DNA of 64,000 nucleotides, taken from NCBI GenBank assembly GCA_012934845.2, contig WNNJ02000234.1, positions 1 through 64,000 on the forward strand, read 5' to 3'. Below the pieces are notes generated by a model, which did no database searches, had not been told where the DNA came from, and saw only the letters and a program-made list of their open reading frames with translations. Each line of letters begins with the position of its first letter. The stretch's first letter is position 1. The stretch comes from Pomphorhynchus laevis. Lineage: Eukaryota; Acanthocephala; Palaeacanthocephala; Echinorhynchida; Pomphorhynchidae. The position numbers and the translations under genes are program-made. This document shows positions 21,660 to 32,103 of the stretch, piece after piece.

Positions 21660-23985
21660 TGAATTATATCACATCAATTATATCGAAACGTAAGAAACAG
21701 ATTTACGGCACTTAAAACATCTAAGAAACTCTACTTTGAGAAATATTGACTACATACAAGCTATAGAGAATAGTGACCATTGCAGTTTGTTAATTCGCTT
21801 TCCGTTCGTTCTGTCTTCCTTAAACACTTGTCGCATAGAGCTTAACGTTTTCAAGGCCGATTATAGCGCAATCGATAGGCACCTTAATCGCGTTGTTTGG
21901 CTTGACCCATTTGTGGTTGGATTGGAATGTGCATGGAGGTTTTTTCGAGATACTCTCGCTTCTCTTCTAGACAGATATGCGCCTTTACGTGCTTCACGCT
22001 CCCGTAAATACAATAAGCCGTGGTTTGACGTAGAGTTAGGAAATCTTCTTAAGGAGTGTAAGATCCTTTAGCGTCGATATCGTCAATCTAAAGGATAATA
22101 TCAATTATATCGAAACACAAGAAACAGATTTACGGCACTTAAAAGATCTAAGAAACTCTACTTTGAGAAATCACTCGTTCATAATATCAAGTATGAGCCA
22201 AGTTTATTTTTCAAATATTGTGCATCCAAAAATCGATCGAGATGCAAATGTTTCCTGTAACGTGTGAAAAATAAAGTAGTTGTCGACGATTATATGGTCG
22301 CTAATACATTTGTAGAGACATTCTTTCCTAGAATAGATGAATCAGTTACTGTACACGGCACCCTTCATCAGAATAATAAATCATCTAACTTGACGTCACA
22401 TATTTCTATCGCTCATGTATATGAGCAACTTCGACGATTAAAACGGTGTCATTCTGCTAGTCCTGACGGATTGCCATCCATCCTACTTAAAGAATTAGCT
22501 TCCCGCATTTGCGGTTCACTACATCGAATATTCATATTTTCTTTATGCAAATCAAAGATTCCTCTCGACTGGCTAAAATCGATAGTTTGCCCTGTATATA
22601 AAAAAGGCGATAGGTCATGCGTTAGCAATTTTAGACCAGTTAGTCTGACATGTATTTGCTGTAAGGTACTAGAGCGTTTGATTTTGTTACACATCAACCG
22701 CCATATTTCGATAAATAACCTTTTACATCCTGCCCAACATGGATTCCGTTCGAGTAGATCAACATGTTCAAATCTTCTAATTGCTAGAGATGATTGGTCC
22801 AGTGCTTTTGATGCCGGTGTCGACACCGACGTGGTATTCGTGGACTTCTCGCGTGCTTTCGATACAATCAATCATAATATACTTATTGGCAAACTTATAG
22901 GACTTCGCTTTGACTCTGTAATTGTTAATTGGATTCGTGCGTATTTATTAGATATAACTGCAGCAGTCAGAGTAAGTGAGACATTGTCAGATTGGACTTC
23001 TATATGTAGTGGTGTACCACAAGGATCGATTTTAGGACCAATTTTATTTAATATATATTAACGAACACCCATCATTACTGCTGTCAAAAACGTTGTTGTA
23101 CGCTGAGGATCTTAAGGTCTAACGCTGTGTTGTCAATGACCTTGACCGACAAATGTTACAGTCTGATCTCGATACATTGACGTATTGGTCAGCTGAGAAC
23201 TGTTTAAGTATTAATGTGACAAAATGTGCATACATGCACATAGGGAATAAATTTTCGACTACCAGCTACTCAATTAACTTACAACCAATTCCTTTGGTTC
23301 GTCAACATAGAGACTTGGGCGTCGTCGTTTTGGATGATCTAGGCACTAGGAAAAATACGGAGCAAATATGTGCTAGAGCAACTTGAATTTTCGGTATGAT
23401 TTCCAGATGCTTTAGTAAATTAGAAATCGAGTCATTTAAACTTTTATTCACTACCCTCAGTTCAAGTGTTCTAAACTATTGTTCTCCAGCATCGTACCCA
23501 GTTAACAAATCGGAAGAACTTCGTATTGAACAGGTATTGCGACGTTCTTCTAAACGGGTAGCGGGTCTTCATAACCTTACTTATAAAGAACGGTTAAGTC
23601 GCCTTAGTATGCCCTCATTATCTTCACTTCGAGCATTAAATGACCTGGTTGTAGTGTGGCGGGCAATGAGCAATCCCGAGAATCTCCGTTAGAAGTCTAT
23701 TTCGTACGCGAAATGACTCAAGATTACGTGGTCATCCACTTATGTTACAACGTAAACACTGGTGTAAAAAAAGAAACATTAATTTTGCCGTGCGTGTCAT
23801 TCCAGCTTGGAACAGTTTACCGGCGGAAGTGGTGAAGCAAACAAACAGACGTGGATTTGTATCTACTTTGAAGAAACTGACTAATTTTTAATTACTTTGT
23901 TGTTAGTTTCATTTTTATATTTTAAATTGTGAAGGTGTCTATTGAGCCACGCTCGTTGACATTCTAGTAATAATAATGTAGGTGA
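21660..23985 (+). mobile_element. CR1-like LINE, copy A
   Basis: Plus-strand element nested in the older minus-strand LINE. The endonuclease end and linker lie at 21736-22071 (IENSDHCSLLIRF, YNKPWFDVELGNLL). RT at 22264-23061 has SASPDGLPSILLKELA, SIVCPVYKKGDRS, FRPVSLTCICCKVLERLI, VVFVDFSRAFDTINHNIL and SGVPQGSILGPILFNIY. The frame then shifts one base before the YADD-type motif, which is itself YAED here. C-terminal parts follow at 23153-23880 (GDLGVVVLDDL-like, FAVRVIPAWNSLPAEVV). It ends in a TAA-rich tail near 23985. It is near-identical to 32104-33915 and shares its defects. Confidence 0.88.
21675..22171 (+). repeat. Two 74-bp direct repeats inside copy A
   Basis: Segment 21675-21748 recurs at 22098-22171 with about four changes (words ACAGATTTACGGCACTTAAAA and AAGAAACTCTACTTTGAG, split here). 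The second copy sits in its natural place in the linker; the first lies before the endonuclease end, where it does not belong. This indicates a local rearrangement of the 5' part. Confidence 0.8.
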
Positions 23986-24682
23986 ACAAGGGAGTTTCCC
24001 TCAGATAGGAACGTGAATAGATAAGACACGATGATCACTCAATTCCAAGGCATCGTTATAATTGATATCAACTGTACATTCAGAACTAGATAGGCATAAA
24101 TCCAACAGGCTTTTACAGCTCCCCCGAAATCTGGTAAAATCCCTGACGTGTTGGATAAGATGGAATTCATTGATCGTGTCGAGAAGGATCGCATCCTTTT
24201 ATGCGGGAATAATTATCCCAATCGACACCGGGAGCGTTAAAATCGCCAAGAATGCAAACATTGCGGTTAAGCGAAAATCAGGTGAGATCCTGTCCAATAT
24301 TTTGACAATCAGCCAATGGACTACGATAAACAAGACTAATAATCAGGGAAGGTGTTCCTTGTTCCACGATAATCCAACACCCTAAAGATTCCGTGCGATT
24401 AATGGAGCGAACTTAATACCTCAACACTAATGCTATTATGGACATAAAATATTATGCCGCCTCCCCGTGAGCCAACCCGATCCAATCTAATTAAGGTATA
24501 GCCAGGGATGGCGACTTCAGAATCTAGGATATTGTGCCCTAGCAATGACTCTGTTAATGCAATCAGAAGAAAATCTCGATTTGTTGACAAAGAGCTGATT
24601 TCGTTCGATTTCGAAATAAGGCTTTGAACGTTAGCGTACATTATACTAAGTCGTAATATTGATTAATATTATCAATATTAAT

Positions 24683-24717
24683 ATTGTTCATGATACGCTA
24701 AAAACAAGCAACCGCAT
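24683..24717. repeat. Target-site duplication, right copy
   Basis: Partner of 19748-19782, flanking the 5' end of the minus-strand LINE inside the Ty3-type fossil. Confidence 0.75.
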
Positions 24718-24861
24718 TCGCCAAACCGAAGGACATTTTTGCAAAATGAAAGAGCTGTCACCAGCCTCAAACCCTGTAAGTTAATAATTCTCAGTAATTG
24801 GGATTTGATAATAATGACTAAATAAACGTGATCCACTAATTTTTAAACTAACTCGGTTATA

Positions 24862-25095
24862 TATTCAACTCTCCTGGCCCACCATCCACATCCGCATACA
24901 ACTTCGTCTTCTCGTAACTTTTCGTCTTATCGCTGTCGGCTCCCCATTGTTCATCAACCTCCTGTCTTAGACGACACTTGTCCCACCTCTCTATCACTGC
25001 GTTCTCGTAATTCCCTCTTACTCTACGTTTCTAATTACTCTAACAACTACGTTCTCCGATCAATCCTCGTCGCCGCCCCACTCTTCTAAACTTAC
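24862..25095 (+). mobile_element. L2-type LINE 3' fragment
   Basis: Plus-strand piece matching the C-terminal coding part of the L2 copies: TCCTGGCCCACCATCCACAT corresponds to LSWPTIHI, and further on RLIAV and FINL blocks appear in shifted frames. About 230 bp only, truncated at both ends. Confidence 0.75.
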
Positions 25096-25167
25096 TGTGT
25101 GGATAGGATATGTTATGTTTAAATTTCGAAAAAACATTTCATTTTTAATAAAATAAAATAATCATTT

Positions 25168-25390
25168 TTATTATTCATTGACCGCCAAAAGAGCAAAGCT
25201 CAAAACGGAGGCATCACAGTAAAAAAGAGCGAGAAATAAAAAATAGTTAACAAAATAGCTGAAACAAGTCAGGATTCAAGGCGGAATTCAGCACGAAGAT
25301 AATTCTTCAATTCTGATACATGTGTGGCCTCAACAACAGTAGATGGTAATTTATTCCAATGTTTGACAATTCGGACATTGGAATAAGAGA
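25168..25390 (-). mobile_element. CR1-like LINE 3' fragment (family of 26096-29160)
   Basis: About 93 percent identical by eye to the 3' end at 26096-26300 (words ACCGCCAAAAGAGCAAAGCT, GGATTCAAGGCGGAATTCAG). Encodes HWNKLPSTVVEATHVSELK on the minus strand. Severely 5'-truncated; at the truncation the sequence folds back on itself (25371-25407). Confidence 0.85.
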
Positions 25391-25407
25391 TTAATTCCAA
25401 TGTCCGA
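25371..25407. repeat. Snap-back inverted repeat at a LINE 5' truncation
   Basis: TCGGACATTGGAAT (25371-25384) and its complement (ending 25407) face each other across about 9 nt, exactly where the 5'-truncated minus-strand LINE fragment stops matching its full-length relative. Confidence 0.75.
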
Positions 25408-26095
25408 TTTATTCTAATTATAGCACGAAATATGTCGTTTCATATTATTTCATTTCATCATTTTTGTTATAAAAATCTTAAAAAATATCATAATTGGAAA
25501 ATTTATAAATTAATAATCAAATTAAAATTAAAAATCTATAAATCATAAATTATTAATAAATCATTAATTATTAATTATTGTAATCAGACAAAATGACTCT
25601 TTTATGTGTCAAAGTCTTATAAGAAATAATAATGATGATATTTTCAAGATATTTAATTTCGTTCAAAATTTTTTCAGGCCATTGACTTGGAATCGAGTTA
25701 TTAGTTTTATTATTCTATTATTATTTAATCAAGTTATTGGTTTTAATTTGACTTGAAATCAAGTTATTCTTATCAAGTTATTCACTTGATAAGAATTTAC
25801 GGCCTCATCGGATCCTAATATCTTTGTCGTGATTGTTATCAAGTATTGAACGTGTTTTTCAGTTCTAGCGATATAGCCAGATAATGCGTTATATGAGTGT
25901 AAGCTTTGTCCACAATGTGAGCATTCAAACGCTTTTTTCACTGATCAATAAAGGAAATGATGATAATCCGCATAATAAATTTACTATGAGCAGACAAAAC
26001 AGTTGCATGGCTATCGTCTTGCATGTTATTATAATAATTATTCAAAAACACAAATTCATGCAATATTCATGCTGTGATGTTAATAATTTAAAATT
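25408..26095. other. AT-rich spacer
   Basis: Unique-looking A/T-rich sequence between two LINE copies. A small minus-strand frame at 25941-25759 has a C-x2-C...H-like pattern (ECSHCGQSLHSYNALSGYIA, then RTEKH), reminiscent of one C2H2 zinc finger, but it is isolated and may be chance or a broken gene piece. Confidence 0.4.
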
Positions 26096-29000
26096 ATTAT
26101 TATTCATTGACCGCCAAAAGAGCAAAGCTCAAAACGGAGGCATCACAGTAAAAAAGAGAGAAATAAAAAATAGTTAACAAAATAGCTGAAACAATTCAGG
26201 ATTCAAGGCGGAATTCAGCACGAAGATAATTCTTTAATTCTGATACATGTGTGGCCTCAGCAACAGTAGATGATAATTTATTCCAATGTTTGACAATTAG
26301 ATGTCTTATGTCACCTCGGTTCCGCTTCGGTCTAAGTTTGTGTACCAGTTTAAGCTAGTGTCCTCGTAGATTTTTATTAGCCGAAAGTGTAAATAGCGGG
26401 TTTAAAACGTGCTTAGAAGAGTGCAGTGTCCTCCACACAAACATCAAATCTGCTTAAATCAAAGATGTCTCAGCATCGCATATGCCTAGAACTTCTAGTC
26501 TCTGAGGGTAGGGAATATCTCGAATAGAAGAAACCATATGGCTAGCTTTACAGAGAATGCCCTCAAGTAAACGCAAATCACCCTTAGATTGCGGAAAGAC
26601 TGCTGATGAAGCATATAGCATATGAGAAAGGACAATCGAGGGGAACAGCACCCTAAATGAGTCAATATCTATTGAACCTAGAGTTCTTCGTAGTAGCCCT
26701 AGGATGCGTTGACATTTGCTTACAATATATCTTACATGATGACCCGATGACAGATTATTAGATATTATAATACCGAGATTCTTGACTTGATCAACATTCT
26801 TAATGGTAGCACCACCTAAAGTGTACGAGCCAGAGTACATCAACTGACCAAATGCATGTGGTAGGTCTTTTCTATGTTAATATTAAGATCATGTGAGTTG
26901 CACCACGAGTGTGTAAAATCTATGTCCTTCTGAAGCCGATTACGATCTGAAAGATCCCGAATACCATTCCAAATTTTGATATCATCGGCGTACATCGAAA
27001 ATGAGCATTTGACATGAGATATGTCATTGACATATATGTTGAACAGAATAGGACTTATGACTGAACCTTGAGGTACGCCACTCGACATTGTTCGCCAACG
27101 TGATAAAGTGTTTTTAACTTTTACCGCAAATAACCTATCTTGGAGGAAACAATTTAACCATCGAAGGATACTACCTCTAATGCCCACATCAAATAATTTA
27201 CTAATTAAAATGGTATGATTAACCCTATCGAAGGCATTTGATAAATCAAAAAACAGAATATCAACTTCGTGTACAACCTTCAAGGAATCACACCAGCTAG
27301 CCCGTGCACTAACTAAATTAGTAGTAGTGGACCATCCATGTCGGAAACTATGTTGATGAACATTTAGAATACAATATTTTTCTAAGTATGATGTCAGAGA
27401 GCGCAAAATTAGCTTTTCCAGAATCTTGCATGCCTCACAAGTCAGGCTCACTGGCCAATAATTCCCAGCAGCAGATCTTTAACCTTTCTTTAAAATGGGC
27501 TTAATGGTGACTTTTTTCCACTCAAAAGGTAAAATTCCTGAATTTATGGAGCAACGATAAATAGGCCAAAGCGGAAAGCATAGTGCTGATGCAGCCTCTC
27601 GCAATACGATCGATGGTATATTATCAGGATCACTAAAGGATCACTAATGGACGAAGGTTTTGATTTTCTAAGCTCATCGAATACATCCAGAACAGAGAAT
27701 TCGACACTGGATAATATAGGGTGATCTATAATATCAGATGAAAGTAACTGATCGCTATCATTTGAAGGACTCGATACGCTAGGAAGTTCATAGTAATCTG
27801 CAAATGCTTCTGCAATTTCGCTCGCATTATTGATAGAATTTCCCGTGAGTTTATTAAGCTAAACGAATCCCATTGAGAATATCTCTGACCACGAATAAAA
27901 CTAAATATATTTCGAGAATTCTGATTAAAGGACTTACACATGCTAGTAATATAGGTATGACGTTTACTTTGTTTAATCGAAGTGACTCTATTTCTAATAA
28001 CCTTGTATGAGGAGAAAGATCTAATACCCCGTTTGAAATCCAGGAAGGCGCGATCTCGTTTTACTAGAAGAGATCGTAGGGACGCATCCACCAATACAGG
28101 ATGCTTCAGTCTTTTTCGAATAGAACATACTGGTGTATGTGCCAATAATATTGAAAGTAAAGTATTTCGGAAAAAGTCCCACAATGGCTGTATTCCTAAA
28201 ATATAAGGGTTGGGTCATTGAATATTTAAGAGAAGAGTTATAATAGTGGAATAATCGGCTTTTTTGAAATTCGGAAATTTATTACAATTAGAAGATACCG
28301 TGAAATTAAGATTAATAAGAAAATCGATGGTAGCTTGATCATTTGAACCGATTGGAGGACCGTACTTAATATTCCCAATATCATTATCCTTGACAGTAAG
28401 ACAAATGTCGAGCAAAGAAGACTTATCCTTCCTATATCGCGTATGCTCATGGACATGCTGAAATAAGCTTAAAGTATTAATAACTTCTAAGAGTTCACAA
28501 AAACCATGATCACATCCACTAATGAGAATATAGTCCTTCCAGTTTACTTTTGGCATATTAAAGTCTCCTACGATAACCAAATCTCCCTCTTTAGACATTT
28601 TTACATGACTAAGCAGAAAGGATTGGATAGAGGCAGTTGACGAACACGGAGGTCGGTAAAATATACCGAACGTTAGGTTCCTAATCCCTTGGTTAATAGA
28701 TACCCACAAATAATCACATTCAGACGAATAATTACTAGATTCGACTATTTGTACAGATAATGAGTCTCTTATATAAAGAGCAACACCACCACCCTTGCGG
28801 CATTGTCTATCTTCACGAATGAGAGTATATCCCTCGATACTTATTTCAGAATCAAGTATGCCTATACTTAGCCAAGTCTCAGTGAGAGCTATTATATCGT
28901 AACGCGTCTTCGACAAACGCACCGTCAATTCATCTAATTTATGGTAAATGCTAAGTATGTTTGTGTAAAGTATGCGCAAATTGTAGATGTTCGTAGACTG

Positions 29001-29160
29001 AACTACGTCGGGAATAACCCCATAGTAACGGAGGTATAATTTTTCGGATAAAAGACCTAGAGGGAGGTTATAGGTGGTGCGACACAGAGTAGATGAAGAG
29101 CATCCTTGCTCACTTCTGAAGGTTTGGAACGGATCCAAAATCGTGTAGACATTCCGCGCC
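26096..29160 (-). mobile_element. CR1-like LINE, long copy
   Basis: Minus-strand element from endonuclease to 3' end. The endonuclease is a single open frame at 29138-28215. The linker 28184-27726 has KRDRAFLDFKRGIRSFSSYK and RNRVTSIKQSKRH. The RT N-part around 27720-27460 is damaged; 27451-26840 has SLTCEACKILEKLIL, QHSFRHGWSTTTNLV, DILFFDLSNAFDRVNHTIL, SGVPQGSVISPILFNIYVND and YADDIKIW. The C-terminal part is at 26843-26454 (KNLGIIISNNL, CQRILGLLRRTLG). The 3' end has an ATT-rich tail at 26096. At least three frameshifts; probably inactive but fairly young. Confidence 0.88.
28215..29138 (-). CDS. LINE APE endonuclease domain (open frame)
   Basis: 307 codons without interruption, the N-terminal half of a CR1-like ORF2. 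In order: NLRILYTNILSIYHKLDEL (about residue 52), ALTETWL (catalytic Glu), LIREDRQCRKGGGVALYI, YRPPCSS, VGDFNMPKVNW (catalytic Asp/Asn), SLLDICLTV and GPPIGSNDQATI (in place of the usual SDH). It would nick target DNA to start reverse transcription. The last motif has Gln where His is expected, so even this domain may be impaired. It begins at an ATG with about 50 residues ahead of the domain, so the true start is uncertain. Confidence 0.75.
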   Translation of the reverse strand: MDPFQTFRSEQGCSSSTLCRTTYNLPLGLLSEKLYLRYYGVIPDVVQSTNIYNLRILYTNILSIYHKLDELTVRLSKTRYDIIALTETWLSIGILDSEISIEGYTLIREDRQCRKGGGVALYIRDSLSVQIVESSNYSSECDYLWVSINQGIRNLTFGIFYRPPCSSTASIQSFLLSHVKMSKEGDLVIVGDFNMPKVNWKDYILISGCDHGFCELLEVINTLSLFQHVHEHTRYRKDKSSLLDICLTVKDNDIGNIKYGPPIGSNDQATIDFLINLNFTVSSNCNKFPNFKKADYSTIITLLLNIQ

Positions 29161-29164
29161 GCAC

Positions 29165-30080
29165 TACTCGAAAATTTTTAATTATTATTTTTATTATTCC
29201 AATACATACCAAAGCCAAAAGGCTATTCAGGCAGAGTCCAAAAAAAATAAAACAAAAGCAAATGGTCAGTCAACGTAGCTAATTAGGGTATTCCAGTGGT
29301 AGTGTTGAATGGCGGCATTGTTCATGTATCCATTTGTAGCATCGTGATTTAAACGTTCTCAAACTGGGGGCTGCAACGACTTCCTCAGGCAACGAATTCC
29401 ACATGTTAATTCCTCTTCTTGAGAGTCTATACACTTTTGGTAATCTGCCAAATCTAAATTTATACAAGACTCTGCTATGTCCCCGCAACTGATCTACCCG
29501 CCTAGTGATTACATCGGTGGGATAACCTACCACATCATTCGACATATGCCATATACATAGCATTTCCAAGGATATGAACCTCTCACGTACCGACAACATC
29601 CCAATACGACTTAGACGTACATAATAGTCAATACCACTTAAGCCAATACAGAGCCTCGATCCGCGCCTAAGAATAGACTCCAGGTCTAATAGTTCTTGCT
29701 TAGTGACAGGGAAACAAGCCTGAATGCAGTACTCCAAGTGTGGCCTGACGATGGAGATGAATAACCTCTTGAACATGTGACAGCTTAACCTGAGGAATGC
29801 ATTTTTAATACAATATAACGCCCTAGTAGCTTTACCTAGAAAGAAGTCGGTGTTCAACTTTGTTTTCAAGGATCTATGAACAATAATCCCTAAATCCTTA
29901 TGATGAGACACTTCCTTTAAGACCATATCTCCAATAAAGTACCTTAGAGTTTCAATAGGGCGACCTAGTTGCATGAGGACACATTTATCAACATTCAACC
30001 GTAGTCCGGTAGAATCGCACCACTTGATCAGGGAGTTTAGATCATTTTGTAACGATACTCGATCAGCAGGACTTCTAATT
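29165..30080 (-). mobile_element. CR1-like LINE 3' part, 5'-truncated
   Basis: Minus strand; enters at SLQNDLNSLIKWCDSTG (about 30060) after the RT catalytic core and then has an open 239-codon frame (29998-29279): LNVDKCVLMQLGRP, HHKDLGIIVHRSLKTK, ATRALYCIKNAFLRLS, IVRPHLEYCIQACFPV, RRGSRLCIGL, and the final RGHSRVLYKFRF...NMWNSLPEEVVAAPSLRTFK. The 3' UTR runs to an A/T tail near 29165. Different family from its left neighbour; inserted just upstream of that element's 5' end. Confidence 0.85.
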
Positions 30081-30679
30081 TTTGTTTAAAAATTCAATTT
30101 ATAAATAAAAGTTCAAAATGTAAGTCCCATAGCAGGCAGAGACGTTTCCATCATCCATTTAAGGAACATATGGTATGCTGCAATCATTTACCCGGCTACT
30201 TGACAGCGAGGAGAATCTGAGATTCTCTGATCTGGAGCGAAATACTAGTATGCAAAGGGAAGTAACGCGGCCAAGCGTAAAGCCGATAACCCGTTTAATA
30301 TGCAAAGACATTCTCCATAAGTTTCGATTTTGCTGTTTAACTGATTGTAATAGGGCTATCTGTTTCAAAATGACTATCGTGCATTGACCAAGATCACCCG
30401 ACAAATCTGACAATACGAAATTTTCAGGTTGTGCGGCAGAGCAGTTGGATTCGCTGAAGCCCGCTAATAACGGGATCGGTTTAAATAGCCCTGCCTCAGC
30501 TTCTACTTCGCTAATGACATCAATGTATCATAGTAATATTTGTTTGGATAATATTAATGAGTACAAATCTTCCATATTGTATGCACTTAAGGGTATAGAA
30601 ATGCCTAGTCTAAACATCCCATATAATTCCACAGATTTTTATTGTTTGCTTCTTTACTGAAGAGTTACTCGACTTTTTT
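30081..30679. other. Unassigned stretch with small overlapping frames
   Basis: Opposing frames of 84 and 70 codons overlap at 30159-30413, and a 71-codon plus-strand frame lies at 30445-30660 (DSLKPANNGIGLNSPAS). None resembles a known protein. It may be the diverged 5' part of the plus-strand LINE that follows, or unique host DNA. Confidence 0.35.
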
Positions 30680-32103
30680 AGAGTTACTCGACTCTTTCAA
30701 GTCTCACTAAACATGTGAGAGACTTCACTCGTTTCTGTGGGAATCAGCGATCTTTGTTAGATATTTGTCTAACCTCAAACGTATGTTTTGTAGACCATGT
30801 CACTCACCTTGAACCTCTAGGATCATCATACCACTGTGTCCTTCTATTTGACTCCTACTTATCGCAAGGCCTTTCAAACCACATATCGTTTCTACATACT
30901 GTTCAGTGTTTAAGACGAATTATTAATTAGTCCGTATATTTATTTCCGGTATATGTTGGCTGAATCCTTTTGTGGTTGGTGTTGAAACGGCATGTCAACA
31001 ATTTGATGCGATACTTTTAGATTTGCTCTTACCCTTCTCGCCTAGGAATGTTACAAAAGTTCGTTTATATTGTAAACCTTGGTTAGATAGGGAGCTCCAT
31101 GAATCCTTGATAGAAAAACATATATCTTTTAAGATATAACAGTGTTTCTTCCATTAAAGTAAGAAATCGTTTTACGAATTTAAAACTCAATAAATGGCGT
31201 AGTTTCGAAGAAAGGATTGTACAAGAGGCTGTTCGCAACCCTGGTCGCTTGTTCAAATACGCGAACTCAAAACATAGAGCGGGACATGTTCGGCTTGTAT
31301 CGGACAGTGGACATGTCCTCGATAACATGCCGCCTCTATACTTAAAAATGATAGCAGATGAAGTTTGTATCCCTTTATATTAGACGTTTATTGCGTCGCT
31401 TTATTCCGGTCATATACCAGAGATGTGGAAACGCTAAATTGTAATACCACTGTTTAAAAAAAGCAATCGAACTTGTGTAGGCAATTACATACTCGTAAAC
31501 TTGACTTGTATTTGTTGTCGAATCTTGGAAAGACTACTGCATAAGCATATTAGTGATTATTTGAAATCCAGAAATTTAGTTTGTATTAACCAACATGGTT
31601 TTAGAAGTGATCATTCTACTGTCATAAATCCGCTATTTGCGCAAAACTCATGAGCCAATTTAGTTGATGAAGAAGCTTGTGTTGATATCATCTTATTTAA
31701 TTTTTCCAAAGCTTTCGATCACGTACGTCATGACTATCTGATTTCCAAAATGCATGCCTTGACGATTTATCCCGTTCTTATTCGCTAGGTGGCAGACTTT
31801 ATCTTTGGCCGTTCTTATCGAGTTCACGTTAATAACATTTATTCGGGCTGGTATAATACACAATTAGGTGTTCCACAGGGCAAAGTGCATGGTCCACTGT
31901 TATTCTCCATCTACATAAATGATTTACCAGGCTTCCTGAGTTCTGAGTCTCTATTATATGCAAATGACATGAAAATCTAAAGAGCCATAAAGTCGTATTT
32001 AGATACAGAGTGCCTACAGTCAGATATAGATAAAGTTGTAAATTGGGCTCGAATTAATGGTTTATCGGTCAATTCTGCCAAATGTTCTTTTATGCGTGTT
32101 CGA
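30680..32103 (+). mobile_element. CR1-like LINE, internal deletion
   Basis: Plus strand. The endonuclease end at 30715-30930 has TRFCGNQRSLLDICLTSNV and EPLGSSYHC. The linker has PWLDRELHESLIEKHI and KVRNRFTNLKLNKWRSFEER (about 31078-31220). After a deletion near 31330 the RT starts at PPLYLKMIADEVCIPLY and goes on with [64 protein letters not shown] and YANDMKI (YADD slot). It stops at NSAKCSFMRVR where copy B begins. Several stops; dead. Confidence 0.82.

Larger units (their letters stand above)
19790..24660 (-). mobile_element. CR1-like LINE (older), split by a plus-strand LINE
   Basis: Upstream part 24660-24000: endonuclease with MYANVQSLISKSNEISSL, ALTESLLGHNILDSEVAIPG and later GDFNAPGVDW and SDH. 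Downstream part 21655-19790: post-endonuclease linker (VVWKNPFSEGIISAWSFF), RT with DPDNLPSILL, KRSIVFPVFKKGDRS, DILFIDFAKAFDTVDHSIL, HVDDIKLW (YADD slot) and C-terminal NNLGMIL. The gap 21660-23985 is an antisense LINE. The two parts meet in the correct order: the SDH end of the endonuclease precedes the linker. Frameshifts make it inactive. Confidence 0.82.
18960..24850 (-). mobile_element. Ty3-type LTR retrotransposon fossil, split by a nested LINE pair
   Basis: Minus-strand pol remnant in two parts. The upstream part (about 24850-24683) has RT text around YYQIPI and SFGLANA. The downstream part (19790 down to about 18960) has YAYLDNIIVAAATIKEHIL of the RT and, at 19444-19166, the RNase H start EINASDIAISAVLSQEGRPI and AFCLKSLD. 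The 4.9 kb between belongs to LINEs. A 35-bp segment is present on both sides of the insert (19748-19782 and 24683-24717). No LTRs or gag were identified. It is broken and old, predating both LINE insertions. Confidence 0.75.

Noticed and set aside
22449-22871. Minus-strand 140-codon frame (also 32467-32805)
   Set aside because: Antisense of the RT of copies A and B; its recurrence only reflects the copy pair.
25759-25941. C2H2 zinc-finger gene
   Set aside because: A single imperfect finger-like pattern in a 60-codon frame, with no neighbours or splice context.
31083-31328. Minus-strand 81-codon frame
   Set aside because: Antisense of the LINE linker region, which reads as expected on the plus strand.
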